A DNA stretch of 64,000 bases from an uncultured Collinsella sp. (GCA_900543025.1 UQPP01000001.1:1-64000), one strand, 5' to 3'; numbered from the stretch's first letter, positions 20,284-30,300 are shown. Translations and numbers: made by a program. Notes: generated by a model from the letters alone, not told the origin.

Positions 20284-20578
20284 ACTCTTTGCGGGGCGCC
20301 TGTTCGTTTGTCGACGTATGGGTGTTCATTCGTCGACGTTTGCGCCTGTGCTACTCTGCTCTTTCTGTGGTGGCTGCGGGCATCTGGCTCAAAAGGGCGG
20401 GTTGGCTGTCTATGTCTACCTGCGGTTTCTTTGCGGTGCGCTCATTCGGTCAAGTGTCCCGTCAAGTGTTTGGTTAGCATCTGGTTTGCAGTCGAAGGCC
20501 TATTTTGCCCGCGCTTGCCTCGGTTGCCCACCCTCCTCGTAAGCTCAAATTGTGGTCCATCAGTTTGAGGAGGATGCC
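20284..20578. other. Intergenic region with no recognised gene
   Basis: Three overlapping reading frames in this stretch lack ribosome sites and look like chance. Nothing structured was seen apart from the ribosome site GAGGAGG of the next gene. Confidence 0.5.
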
Positions 20579-21286
20579 ATGACTGACCAAGTTTTTAACC
20601 GAGCACAGCTGGCCGAAGCCGTCGGCAACGATATTGCCGACATGGCTCACTTTTGGATGCTGCGGAAGTTTCAATTCCTGGAGCCGGCGCGCGAGCAGTT
20701 CGAGATTATCGTCGATCCGTGGCTCAGCTATTGCGAGGAACCTTCTCAAAACGAAATCATGGCCTACAACATGGCGTTTACCGATTGGCTGTTGTTTGAG
20801 CGCCCCTATTACCACGGCAAGACGCTGTTGGAGCTGTATGTGGACGAGCCGCCAGCGTCAATTTCTCCTGCTTCGCTCGGGCGACTTAGGCAGGTGCGTG
20901 ACACGCAGTATTTCTCGCGCTTTGGCATTTTGGACAAGGATCCCGCGACTGGCATGGTCGTGCTGAAGGACACGCGCACCGACCGTCGCTTTGACGTCTA
21001 CGACCCACATATCGTGCAAAAGGAGCACTGGAACGATGGCGCGATTGCGGTGCGACTCGCGTGCGTCGACGATGTCTGGCTGACGGCGGGGCAGCTCTAC
21101 CTCTACGACATAGCGCGCCTGAGCGATACAGCGATCGACGGGCCCGGCGCCGTCCATCCGGAAGACCTAGAAGATGGCTTCGACACCTCGCGTATCAGCT
21201 TCTTTTTGCGCCTGGTCCGCGACATCATGGGCGCCCAGGGGCGCTACGTAAAGTCGCTCAACATCTACGAGCAGGAGTGGGAGTAG
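20579..21286 (+). CDS. Hypothetical protein
   Basis: The 235-aa acidic soluble protein begins at an ATG after TTTGAGGAGG. It has no membrane segment or signal. The block MAFTDWLLFERPYYHGKTLL near residues 65-85 resembles a segment (D-W-x-L-F-x-R-P...G-x-T-L-L-E) seen in uncharacterised actinobacterial proteins, and a beta-rich part follows (about 100-190). No catalytic motif is recognised. It stands alone between gltD and the amidohydrolase gene. Confidence 0.75.
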   Translation: MTDQVFNRAQLAEAVGNDIADMAHFWMLRKFQFLEPAREQFEIIVDPWLSYCEEPSQNEIMAYNMAFTDWLLFERPYYHGKTLLELYVDEPPASISPASLGRLRQVRDTQYFSRFGILDKDPATGMVVLKDTRTDRRFDVYDPHIVQKEHWNDGAIAVRLACVDDVWLTAGQLYLYDIARLSDTAIDGPGAVHPEDLEDGFDTSRISFFLRLVRDIMGAQGRYVKSLNIYEQEWE

Positions 21287-21322
21287 GGGATGTGGCTGGT
21301 GTCGCCCTGCTGCCCTGACTTT

Positions 21323-21379
21323 GTCTCAATCTGTAACGTTTGGCGGCTGTTTGGGCCCGTAACTGTTACAGATCGAGAC
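21323..21379. repeat. 57-bp palindrome, family A (copy 2)
   Basis: It starts GTCTCAATCTGTAACG and ends TGTTACAGATCGAGAC. It is a single copy in the leader of the amidohydrolase gene. Confidence 0.85.
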
Positions 21380-21529
21380 ATTCCCCTGATGTTGCTGGGG
21401 TGGGGCTGCAACGTATTCCGTCCCCCCACATCCCCTCTTCCCTCCGTTAACCGATATGTCCGCAGCAATCCTGCCGCGCTGGATAATAATGGACAGATGT
21501 TCAAGTTTTCTGAGGGGGAGGAGCTCGAT

Positions 21530-22900
21530 ATGGCGACTGCCGATCGCCCCACGTTGTTTATCAATGCGACCGTTCTGGATGGCTCGGAGCATATGGAGCC
21601 GCAGCCCGATATGGCCGTGGCCGTTGAGCGCGGTGTCATCACCTGGATTGGTCCGAGCGCCGTGGCGCAAGCACCTGCAGGTGCCGAGGTTATCGACCTG
21701 GCCGGCGCGTACCTCATGCCGGGCCTCATCAATATGCATGTGCATCTGTGCGGTTCGGGCAAACCGGTCTCGGCGGGAGATGCCGGCGCGCTGATGAAGA
21801 AGCTCGACAATCCCGTGGGCCGCGCCATCGTGCGCCATATCCTCAAGGGCAGCGCTCAGCAGCAGCTGGCAAGCGGCGTGACTACGGTGCGCGGAGCGGG
21901 CGACCCGCTGTTTGCCGATATTGCCGTGCGCAATGCCATCGACGCTGGCAAGTATCAGGGTCCACGTCTGGTGGCACCGGGTACGGGCGTCACGGTGCCG
22001 GGTGGCCACGGCGCGGGCTTGTTCGCCCAGGTTGCCAACAGCCCTGCCGAGGCGGCCGAACAGGTGCGCGACCTGTATGCGCGCGGTGCCGATGTCATCA
22101 AGCTGTTCGTGACGGGTGGCGTGTTCGACGCGACCGAGGTGGGTGAGCCGGGCGTGCTGCGCATGCCGGTGGAGGTTGCCGCGGCGGCGTGCAAAGCGGC
22201 GCACGAGGTTGGCCTTCCGGTCATGGCCCATGTCGAGAGCACCGAAGGTGTGAAGGCCGCGCTTCAGGCCGGCGTCGACACAATCGAGCACGGCGCTCCG
22301 ATGACCCCCGAGATCCTGGATCTGTATCACGGCGCCGCGGGAACACAGCTCGAGGGACGCGCGCCGAGTGTGACCTGCACAATCAGTCCGGCGCTGCCGT
22401 TTGTGTTGCTCGATCCAGAAAAGACCCATTCGACTGACACGCAAAAGAAGAACGGTGACATTGTGTGCTCGGGCATTATCGAGAGCGCTCGTGCGGCGCT
22501 GGAAGCCGGTATCAAGGTGGGCCTGGGCACGGACTCGAGCTGCCCGTTCGTGACGCAGTACGACATGTGGCGCGAGGTGGCCTACTTTGCCAAGTACGTG
22601 GGCGTGAGCAACGCCTTCGCGCTGCATACGGCTACGCAGGTCAATGCCGAGCTACTGGGCCTGGGTGGCGAGACCGGCACGATCGAGTGCGGCAAGGCGG
22701 CCGATATTCTGGTGACGCGCGAGAACCCTCTGGACGATCTGGTAGTGTTGTGTGAACCGATGCATGTGATGTGCCGCGGCGATCTGGTGCGCAAGCTCAA
22801 GGTGAAGCGCATTCCCGAGGTGGATGCCGAGCTCGATGCGATTATGGCCATGCCGGCAGAAGCGCTTGCCGAGGAGCTCGCTCGCGACGGCGTGGCATAG
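21530..22900 (+). CDS. Amidohydrolase (imidazolonepropionase/prolidase-like)
   Basis: The 456-aa metal-dependent hydrolase has an N-terminal beta-sandwich strip, the HxH metal motif NMHVHLCG near residue 68, a probable metal-bridging Lys in DVIKLFVTGG near 188, HVES near 226, HGAP near 248, and GTDSSCP near 330. This is the subfamily that includes Xaa-Arg/Xaa-Pro dipeptidases and N-acyl amino acid hydrolases; the exact substrate cannot be read from sequence. The ATG at 21530 follows GAGGGGGAGGAG; a possible earlier start at 21497 is less likely. A strong terminator follows. Confidence 0.85.
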   Translation: MATADRPTLFINATVLDGSEHMEPQPDMAVAVERGVITWIGPSAVAQAPAGAEVIDLAGAYLMPGLINMHVHLCGSGKPVSAGDAGALMKKLDNPVGRAIVRHILKGSAQQQLASGVTTVRGAGDPLFADIAVRNAIDAGKYQGPRLVAPGTGVTVPGGHGAGLFAQVANSPAEAAEQVRDLYARGADVIKLFVTGGVFDATEVGEPGVLRMPVEVAAAACKAAHEVGLPVMAHVESTEGVKAALQAGVDTIEHGAPMTPEILDLYHGAAGTQLEGRAPSVTCTISPALPFVLLDPEKTHSTDTQKKNGDIVCSGIIESARAALEAGIKVGLGTDSSCPFVTQYDMWREVAYFAKYVGVSNAFALHTATQVNAELLGLGGETGTIECGKAADILVTRENPLDDLVVLCEPMHVMCRGDLVRKLKVKRIPEVDAELDAIMAMPAEALAEELARDGVA

Positions 22901-22933
22901 ACGGGACAAAGGGATAGCTCCGTTGCCGCATGC

Positions 22934-22972
22934 AAAAAGCCGAGGTCTCAACACGAGGCCTCGGCTTTTAGT
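22934..22972 (+). terminator. Terminator after the amidohydrolase gene
   Basis: AAAAGCCGAGG-C pairs with CCTCGGCTTTT. It is near-symmetrical and can serve both convergent genes. Confidence 0.85.
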
Positions 22973-22991
22973 TTGTCCTATGGTGTAGCGG

Positions 22992-23465
22992 CTAGGAGCG
23001 CGTTTCCATCTTGGCGTGGCACTTGGGGCAGGTGACGCGGATCTTGCCCTTGCCCTTGGGGACGGACAACATCTGGCCGCAGTTGGGACACTTGAGGTAC
23101 GCCGTGGTCTTGCGACCCTTCCACATCTTCTTGGCCGTGCGCTTGGCACGTTCAAAGTCTTCCTTGCTGGTGCCGGCCGTGCGCGAGGCGTTGGCAGCTG
23201 CAGTCCCGCCGCCCAAGCTGGCGACGAACTTGCCGAGGCCGGGGACGTTCGCGGTCGCCGTGACAAAGGCATCGTTCTCCTTGCGGCGCGCGTCGATGTT
23301 TTTGGACAGGCCGCGCAGCACGCCAATCACGATAACGGCGATGGCGATCCAGCTGAGCCACTGAATACGGGCCATCGATCCGATCATCGCGATGATAATG
23401 CCTGCGAAGCCCAACACGACGGTGAGTTCGTCGGCGCCGTTGCGGCCCTTCATAAAGTCATTCAT
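22992..23465 (-). CDS. Small membrane protein with zinc ribbon
   Basis: The 157-aa product has two hydrophobic segments near residues 14-50 (VVLGFAGIIIAMIGS and WIAIAVIVIGVL), a charged and Gly/Ala-rich middle, and a C-terminal zinc ribbon with CPNCGQ and CPKCHAK knuckles. The basic stretch before the ribbon (KRTAKKMWKGRKT) may contact nucleic acid or a protein partner. Function unknown. The ATG at 23465 (complement) has AAAGG upstream; the longer frame to 23543 would begin inside the 67-bp palindrome. It lies downstream of csoR on the same strand. Confidence 0.78.
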   Translation of the reverse strand: MNDFMKGRNGADELTVVLGFAGIIIAMIGSMARIQWLSWIAIAVIVIGVLRGLSKNIDARRKENDAFVTATANVPGLGKFVASLGGGTAAANASRTAGTSKEDFERAKRTAKKMWKGRKTTAYLKCPNCGQMLSVPKGKGKIRVTCPKCHAKMETRS

Positions 23466-23510
23466 GCGAATTGCCTTTCGTTCGATATGCTGCACGCCTT
23501 TATACCCCTT

Positions 23511-23577
23511 TTGGTGCATTGGGGACAGGTTAATTTGCACCAAGGTGGTGCAAACGTACCTGTCCCCCTTGCACCAA
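23511..23577. repeat. 67-bp palindrome, family E
   Basis: It starts TTGGTGCATTGGGGACAGG and ends CCTGTCCCCCTTGCACCAA. It is made of two inverted 33-bp half units; a lone half unit of the same length lies at 38564-38596. Confidence 0.78.
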
Positions 23578-23850
23578 TTACTTGGCGAGCTTGTCGACGA
23601 CGCGTTCGATCTCGGCGAGCTTGGCGGCTTTGAGCTCCTCGTCGCCCGATTCGATGGCCGAGGCGACGCAGCCCTCGATGTGTGCCTTCAACACATCGGC
23701 GTTGATGCGGGCGATGAGCGCCTGCGTTGCCATGAGCTGCGTGGAGACGTCGACGCAGTAACGGTCCTCCTCCACCATTCGCAGGATGCCGTCGATCTGG
23801 CCGCGTGCCGTCTTGAGCATGCGGGTCACCGATTTATGGTCTGCCATCAT
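23578..23850 (-). CDS. csoR: CsoR-family copper-sensing repressor
   Basis: The 90-aa all-helical repressor has the family copper site Cys32 (RYCVDV), His57 and Cys61 (HIEGC), which is the C-H-C pattern of CsoR. Cu(I) binding releases it from DNA. A second start (Met2) is equally possible. It lies on the same strand as the copper chaperone and copA genes, and a GGGGGT-type palindrome within the copA promoter is its likely operator. The start is close to the palindrome at 23895-23961, which separates it from the chaperone gene. Confidence 0.93.
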   Translation of the reverse strand: MMADHKSVTRMLKTARGQIDGILRMVEEDRYCVDVSTQLMATQALIARINADVLKAHIEGCVASAIESGDEELKAAKLAEIERVVDKLAK

Positions 23851-23894
23851 GGCGGGTCCTCGTTTCTGGTCAATCCTTCAAATGCCCCGCCCTC

Positions 23895-23961
23895 AGTTGC
23901 GGTGAAATAGTTCCTGATTGAAGGCTTAAAGCGTTTAAACCGGAACTATTTCACCGCAACT
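23895..23961. repeat. 67-bp palindrome, family D
   Basis: It starts AGTTGCGGTGAAATAGTTCC and ends GGAACTATTTCACCGCAACT, with perfect outer 20-bp arms. The outer flanks CCTC and TTCTGAGG extend the dyad. It lies between csoR and the chaperone gene and matches the copy at 11341-11407 in length and arm sequence. Confidence 0.8.
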
Positions 23962-24005
23962 TCTGAGGGGCTGGTTGGGCAGCGGTGTCTGTTGGTGCGC
24001 AGCTG

Positions 24006-24227
24006 CTACGCGGCGGTCACGGACAGGGCGTGGAACTTCTCGCCAGCGCCCTCGACGGCAGCGGCGAGCTGCTCGGCGGTCACGGTGTCGGCGCACTCCA
24101 CCTGGACGGTCTGGGTCTCGTGATCGGCATCGGCATCGGTCACGCCGGCTACGTTGAGCAGCGCGGTCTCGACAGTAGCGTCGCAGTGGCCGCACATAAG
24201 GCCGGAAGTCTTGATTGTGTAACGCAT
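24006..24227 (-). CDS. copZ: Heavy-metal-associated domain protein, copper chaperone
   Basis: The 73-aa protein is a single HMA domain with the Cu(I)-binding MCGHC pair (CxxC) near residues 11-15, a ferredoxin-like alpha-beta fold and a short C-terminal tail. It is the size of CopZ and would hand copper to CopA and to CsoR. It is separated from copA by a long hairpin and from csoR by a 67-bp palindrome, so the three may not form a single uninterrupted transcript. Confidence 0.9.
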   Translation of the reverse strand: MRYTIKTSGLMCGHCDATVETALLNVAGVTDADADHETQTVQVECADTVTAEQLAAAVEGAGEKFHALSVTAA

Positions 24228-24292
24228 GGGTGTACTCCTTATCGATTGAGATTATCTGACAGTTTAGTCGTGAATAGCGTCATCTTAAAGGT

Positions 24293-24386
24293 GCGCTGAG
24301 GTGCCCGAGATTGCCCCGAAAGAGGAGCGAAGCGTACTTGGGTACGCGAGCGACGGTTTGAGGGGCAAGGTCGGGTGCTTCAGCGC
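24293..24386. repeat. 94-bp imperfect hairpin at the copA 3' end
   Basis: GCGCTGAGGTGCCCGA...TTGCCCC pairs with GGGGCAA...TCGGGTGCTTCAGCGC, arms of 25 with five mismatches, and the centre adds GCGTAC/GTACGC. It overlaps the last two codons and stop of copA. It probably acts on the copA transcript 3' end. Confidence 0.7.
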
Positions 24387-26722
24387 GCCGTCTTGGGCTT
24401 AAGGGTTCGCAGGCGCAGGGCATTGCTTACGACACACACGCTCGACAGGCTCATGGCTGCAGCGCCAAACATCGGCGAGAGTTGCCATCCGGTGAGCGGG
24501 AAGAACACGCCCGCCGCCAGCGGAATGCCGATGCCGTTGTAGAACAGTGCCCAGAACAGGTCCTGCTTGATGTTGCGGATCGTGGCGCGCGAAAGCTCGA
24601 TGGCGCGGGCGACGTCCATGAGGTCGCTGCGCATGAGTACCACGTCGGCGCCCTCCTTGGCGATGTCGGCGCCGGTGCCGATAGCGAGGCCCACGTCGGA
24701 GCGCGCCAGGGCGGGGGAGTCGTTGATGCCGTCGCCCACCATGGCGACCTTGCCGCCCGCATCCTGCAGTTCGCGCACGTGACGTTCCTTGTCGGCGGGC
24801 AGGACGTCGGCGATAACCTGTTCGCTGGTGAGTCCCACGCGGCGAGCGATGGCCTCGGCCGTCACGCGGTTGTCGCCGGTGAGCATGCGCACGTCGACGC
24901 CGAGCTTGCGGAGCGCGGCGATGGCCTCGGCGCTCGTCTCTTTGACCTCGTCAGCCACGGCGATGGTACCAACGAGTTTGCCGTTCTTGGCAAAGAACAG
25001 CGGCGTTTTGCCCTCGGTAGCAAATTGCTCGGCAAGACCGGCGGGCACCTCCGCGCCCAGCTCGCTCATCAGACGAACGTTGCCGGCAGCGATGACGTTT
25101 TGTCCCTCGCGCGCCGTAACGCCACGACCGGGCACGGCGGCAAAGTCCTCGACCATGCGTGCGACGATTCCGCGCGCCCCGCACTCGGCCATAATCGCCT
25201 CGGCCAGCGGGTGCTCGCTCGAGCGCTCCAGCGCGGCAGCGAGCTTCAGTAGCGCCTTTTCACTCATAGCGGGCGAGCCGTCAGCGCGCGTGGCCACCAC
25301 GATATCGGTCACGGCCGGCTTGCCGCGGGTGACGGTGCCGGTCTTATCGAGTACCACGGTGCCCACGTTGCGCAGATTCTCCAGCGCCTCGGCGCTCTTA
25401 AACAGAATGCCCATCTCGGCGCCCTTACCGGTGCCAACCATAATGGCGACGGGCGTGGCCAGGCCCAGCGCGCACGGGCAGCTGATCACCAACACGGCCA
25501 CGGCGGAGGTGAGCGCCTCGTTTATGCTGCCGGTCAGTGCCATCCACACCGCAAAGGTCACGGCCGAGATCACAAACACCACGGGCACAAACACGCCGGC
25601 GACCTTGTCGGCCAGGCGGGCGATGGGCGCCTTGGTGGCGTTGGCGTCCTCGACGAGCTGGATGATCTTGGCGAGCGACGTGTCGGCGCCCACTCGCGTG
25701 GCACGGAAGGTAAACGATCCGGTGCGGTTGACCGTGGCGGCGTTGACGGTGTCGCCGGCGGTCTTTTCCACGGGGATGGACTCGCCGGTGAGCGCACTCT
25801 CGTCCACGGCCGACGCGCCCTCGAGCACTACGCCGTCGACAGGGATGGACTCGCCGGGGCGCACACGCAGCACCTGGCCGGGAAGGATGCTGTCGACGTC
25901 CACGGTGGTTTCGGTGCCGTCATCGGCAACGACGGTCGCGGTCTTGGGTGCTAGGTCGATGAGCGCCTCGATAGCGCCGCCGGTCTTGGACTTGCTGCGC
26001 GTCTCGAGGTATTTGCCCACGGTGACGAGCGACAGGATGGTGCCGGCGCTCTCAAAATACAGATTGTCCATGCCCGTCATCATTGCCTCGTGCACCTGAC
26101 CTGTGGTCAGCTGGTCGGCCATGATGAACATGGCGTAGAGCGACCAGGCGATGGAGGCGGTGGCGCCCACGGCAATAAGGGCGTCCATGGTGGGCGCGCC
26201 GTGCACGAGTGATTTGAAGCCGTTGATAAAGTACGCGTCGTTGACGTAGACGATGGGGATGAGCAGGACAAGCTCGGTGAGCGCCAACGTCATGCTGTGG
26301 GTGTGGTCGGTGAAGACGCTGGGCAGCGGCCAGCCGAGCATGTGTCCCATGCCTATGTAGAACAGCGGAATGAGAAAGATGATTGAGATGATGAGACGGG
26401 TGCGCATGGCGGAGGCAGTGGCCTCCAACTTTTTGGTCGGCGACTCCATATGGGCGGCGCCGGACCTGGCTTGCGCGCTGCCGCTTGAGCTGGCGGCGCC
26501 AGCGCCCGCATCGACAGGTGAGGCCGAGTAGCCTGCGCGGTCGACAGCGGTGCAGATATCGTCGGGGGAGACCTGTGCGGGGTCATAGTCCACCAACATG
26601 GAGCCGGCGAGCAGGTTGACCGCGACGCTTTGGACGCCGTCGAGCTTGCTGACGGCGCGGTCCACGTGCGCCTGGCAAGCGGCGCACGTCATGCCGCCCA
26701 CGTCGAACTTATCTTGAGACAT
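24380..26722 (-). CDS. copA: Copper-exporting P1B-type ATPase
   Basis: The 780-aa membrane ATPase exports Cu(I). It has one N-terminal HMA domain ([13 protein letters not shown], Cys12 and Cys15 in the mature numbering), a long linker of about 60 residues, eight membrane segments, the TGES actuator motif, the CPC metal site in [12 protein letters not shown], phosphorylation site [21 protein letters not shown] in the nucleotide domain and [19 protein letters not shown] plus HMA assign it to copper/silver. The ATG follows AGAAAGGAG. The promoter (26769-26799) carries a probable CsoR operator. The gene ends in a 94-bp hairpin. Confidence 0.96.
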   Translation of the reverse strand: MSQDKFDVGGMTCAACQAHVDRAVSKLDGVQSVAVNLLAGSMLVDYDPAQVSPDDICTAVDRAGYSASPVDAGAGAASSSGSAQARSGAAHMESPTKKLEATASAMRTRLIISIIFLIPLFYIGMGHMLGWPLPSVFTDHTHSMTLALTELVLLIPIVYVNDAYFINGFKSLVHGAPTMDALIAVGATASIAWSLYAMFIMADQLTTGQVHEAMMTGMDNLYFESAGTILSLVTVGKYLETRSKSKTGGAIEALIDLAPKTATVVADDGTETTVDVDSILPGQVLRVRPGESIPVDGVVLEGASAVDESALTGESIPVEKTAGDTVNAATVNRTGSFTFRATRVGADTSLAKIIQLVEDANATKAPIARLADKVAGVFVPVVFVISAVTFAVWMALTGSINEALTSAVAVLVISCPCALGLATPVAIMVGTGKGAEMGILFKSAEALENLRNVGTVVLDKTGTVTRGKPAVTDIVVATRADGSPAMSEKALLKLAAALERSSEHPLAEAIMAECGARGIVARMVEDFAAVPGRGVTAREGQNVIAAGNVRLMSELGAEVPAGLAEQFATEGKTPLFFAKNGKLVGTIAVADEVKETSAEAIAALRKLGVDVRMLTGDNRVTAEAIARRVGLTSEQVIADVLPADKERHVRELQDAGGKVAMVGDGINDSPALARSDVGLAIGTGADIAKEGADVVLMRSDLMDVARAIELSRATIRNIKQDLFWALFYNGIGIPLAAGVFFPLTGWQLSPMFGAAAMSLSSVCVVSNALRLRTLKPKTAR

Positions 26723-26768
26723 GGCTTCTCCTTTCTGTGGTTCGGTGTTGGAATGTTAACCTGCCGAT

Positions 26769-26799
26769 ACTATACACCCATACCCCCTGGGGGTGTCTA
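26769..26799 (-). promoter_or_regulatory. copA promoter with embedded CsoR operator
   Basis: On the minus strand TAGACA (-35, 26799-26794) and TATAGT (-10, 26774-26769) are 19 bases apart. Between them lies ACCCCCTGGGGGT (26782-26794), a perfect GGGGG/CCCCC dyad like known CsoR sites. Repressor binding would occlude the polymerase. Confidence 0.8.
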
Positions 26800-26872
26800 G
26801 TAATAGTTGGAATGTATGACTTTTCATTACAGATGAGGGTGGCTGCTCAATAGGTGGCCGTTTCTGCCAGTT

Positions 26873-27251
26873 ATCTCAATCTGTAACATCTAGACCGGTT
26901 TTTGAACCATAACTGTTACAGATTGAAACGAACTGTTGAGCGGCAGTCCAAACGTCTCGATCTGTAACATGTTGACCCGATTTTGCCGAGTATTTGTTAC
27001 AGATCAAGACAAACAGTTGGCAGAAAACTCAATGTCTCAATCTGTAACATCTAGCAGGGGAAATGACCTCTAACTGTTTCAAATCGAGACATAGAAATCA
27101 GCCGAAAACTAACGTCTCGATCTGTAACAACTAGACCCCGTTTTACCGAGCAACTGTTACAGATCAAGACAAACCATTCGAGGGTAACCCGAACGTCTCG
27201 ATCTGTAACAACTAGACTGATGTTTGGGTCCTAGTTGTTACAGATCAAGAC
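26873..27251. repeat. Array of five 57-bp palindromes (family A), 80-81 bp period
   Basis: The copies are 26873-26929, 26954-27010, 27034-27090, 27114-27170 and 27195-27251. Each is 57 bp, begins (G/A)TCTC(G/A)ATCTGTAACA and ends TGTTACAGATC(A/G)AGAC or a close variant. Spacers are 23-24 bp and resemble one another. Centres differ, yet several still pair internally (for example GGTTTTTGAACC). The 658-base gap upstream of copA and downstream of the LPXTG gene is largely this array. Confidence 0.92.
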
Positions 27252-27284
27252 AATCTCGGAGCAGATGCCCCGGGCATACAACGT

Positions 27285-27322
27285 AAAACGCCGGGGCGCC
27301 CGCGTGATGGGCGCCCCGGCGC
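27285..27322 (-). terminator. Terminator after the LPXTG protein gene
   Basis: On the minus strand CGCCGGGGCGCCC pairs with GGGCGCCCCGGCG and is followed by TTTTACG. It sits about 60 bases after the stop. Confidence 0.85.
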
Positions 27323-27380
27323 ATGTTGGGCAGGGTTTGCGAAGCGGTGGGAGGGAGGAGAAGCCGTCCTCCCGAAATCC

Positions 27381-30300
27381 TTACTCCTGACGATGCTTCT
27401 TGTCAGTCAGAAAGACGCCGGCGGCTACGAGCACGACACCTCCGATGACAAACGTCTCACCGGCGAGCGCGGCATTGTCGCCTGTGGTGGGAAGTGCCGA
27501 GTTGGCGGCCGTCTGGGCGTTGCCGGCAGACGGCTTTCCAGCAACCGGCTTAGCGGCAGCCTGCGTGATCTTGGCCTGCTCGGCCTTCGCCGCCTCTTGT
27601 TCCTGGCGGGCGATCTCGTCCTTCAGGGCTTGCTCGGCGGCTACGCGTTTTGCCTTCGCCTCGTTGTAGGCATTGAGCGCTGCGGTGTAGGCGGGCGTCG
27701 CAGCATCAAGGTCTGCCTGAGCGGCATCAAGTGCGGCCTTTGCGTTATGTTCTGCCTGCTTGGCGGCGACGCACTTGGCAAAGAGGGCATTGAGCGTATC
27801 GTTCGCGTTTGCGTCAGAGCCAGTAGCAATGCCGTTTTCGACGTTGATGGACTTGAGCTTTCCGAGGGTAGCGACAGCGGCATCCGATGCGGCCTGAGAA
27901 TTCTCGACCGCCTGCTCGGCGTTCGCGATGGCATCATTTGCCGCACCAAGGGCGACTCCGGCCTCGGTAACTGCTGCGTCGGCGTCCTGCTTGGCCGCCT
28001 CGGCGGTGGCAAGATTATCGGCTGCATTGCTCAGGGCGTCGGCACGGGCCTTCTTTGAAGCAAAGTCGTTTTTCGCCGTGGTCAGATTGCTCGCGGCGTG
28101 CACCGCGTTCGCCGCCTTGGCCTCGGCGTTGTCCTTCGCGGTGTCGAGGGCCTGCTTCTTGGCAGCCTCGTCGAGCTTCGCCTTTTTGAGAGCGCTCCGG
28201 GCAGACGTCTGGGCTGCCGTGGTTTCATCAAGCGCCTGATGGGCCTCGTCGGCTTTCTCCTGAGCCGCAGCTACATCGGCTGAATACTTGGCAAGTTCCT
28301 TCTTTGCATCTTGCAGAGTCTGCTGCTTTACGAGAGTCTCTGCCTTGGCGTCATCAACCTTCTTCTGACTCTGAGCGGCTTGCTCTTTCGATGCCTTAAG
28401 CTCGGCGCGCTTCTGGTTGACGACCTGTTCTGCGGTCGCCACGTTGCTTTGGGCGGCTTTGACCTGGTCTTCGGCTTCGGCAACTTTTCCGTTTGCCTTG
28501 GTGAGATTCTGCTTTGCTAGGGCAACAGCGGCGGCGGCACTTGCTACGCTGTCGTTCTTGGCGGCAAGGTCGCTATTCGCGGCAACAATGCCTTCCTGCT
28601 TTTGAGCGACGAGGGTTTCAGCTGCCTTTACGGCATTGGCTTTCGATGCCGCTGTGCTGCGCTTTTGCTCAAGGTCCGTCTTTGCGGCGGCGAGCTTTTC
28701 GCTGGCTTTGGAGAGGCTCAGCTGATACTGATCAAAGAGATTCTCGAGTTCATCGATCGAGTATTCTTTCTCGTACGAACCGTAATTGTTGTCGATCTCC
28801 AAGACGAACACATACGGCCAAAGGGTTCCGCGCGAGTTGATGCCGTATCCCATGGTTTTGGCGTTAGGTTGTACGATATTCAAATAATGGCCGATGGTGC
28901 CAAAGTCTGCCCCGTGCTTTTCGAATTCGGTTTTGTGGCTCCAGAAAGTATCCCAAGCATCTTTGGGGGCAACGTTGCCAAGGCCGGCTTTCGCTGCAGC
29001 CTCGTCAAATATCCCCTTTTCATCATCGACCCATTGGTGCGCGATGTTTTCTTTAGTACTGAAGTTCCAAGCGGCATTTTCACAAATGGCGTAATCTGAG
29101 TGACCTAGCGTTTTGTCAGAGTAATTGGAGTCGGATTGAGCGATTGCCATTTGCTCGGCCGTCACCCTAAGCTCACTCAATCCAACGCTTGCACGGTATT
29201 CGTTAATCTCGCGCAGCTTGTTAAACGATAGCTTGGCGTTGTCGAGTGACGTGCCGTCTTTTTTATCGCCAATGGTCGTCGGGTTTTTATCGCTCTGCCT
29301 ATAGATGGTGTTTGCAGCGTCGTTGGCACCGATGAACTGGTAGAAGCCGATGACGCTCTGCGCCTCCGCTGTCGTTGCCTTATCGGTTGCTGCCTTGCAC
29401 GTATCGTATGCTTTCTGTGCATCGACAACGGCTTGATCGGCGGCCGCCTGGTTTGCCTTGGCAGTTTCGAGCGCTTTGTCTGCCTGCTCCTTCTCGGCTT
29501 TTGCCTGGTCGACTTGTTTCTGAGCGGCCTTTGCCTTCTCTAATTCGGCAGCATGTGCCTGCTTTGCCGAGGTCAACTCCGATTGCGCCGCATCGGCTTT
29601 CGTCTGGGCTGCCGTTACATCATTTTCGGCTGCTGCGACTGTCTGCTTCTTGGCTTCGAGCTCGCTTTCGGCGTCGGTGAGGGCGTCCTGCTTGGATTCA
29701 ACGTCGCTATTTGCCTGAGAAAGGCCTGCTTCGGCAGTCGCCTGCTGCTGTTTCGCCTGGTTGAGTGCGCTTTGGGCAGCATCGACCTTTGCCTGGGCGG
29801 CGTCATACTCCGGGCCCTCGGCGCCTGCCTTTGCGGCCGCCAAATCGGCTTGCGCGCTGTCATACGCTGTCTGTGCCGCGACTACCTTGCCATCCGCGGC
29901 GTTCTTTTCCTGCTGAGCGGAAGCCAGCGTGCCTGCCGCCTCGTCGTAAGCGCTCTGCGCGGCGCTCTGAGCCTGCTGGGCATCGGTGAGCGCGGAATCG
30001 GCAGTGGCCTTCGCAGCCTTTGCTTGGTCCAGAGCGGCCTGCGCATCTGCGGCAGCCTGCTCGGCGACCTTGATTTCCTCCGGCGTTGCGTTGGCGGCTG
30101 CCTTCTGGGCTGCCTCGAGCTTGGCCTGCACATCAGCTGCCGTCAGCTTTGCGGCATCAAGGACCTTCGACTTGTCCTCGGCGTCGGTCTTGGCTGCATC
30201 GAGCTTTCCTCGCGCATCCTTCAGCGTGGCACTGGCGCTGTCGGCCGCCTTGATGCTTTCATCGAGCTGGCGAGCATATTCGGCGCGCGCGGCGGCCTCT

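Noticed and set aside
26873..27251. CRISPR array
   Set aside because: The repeated units are long palindromes with variable centres, the 23-24 bp spacers resemble one another, and no cas genes are near.
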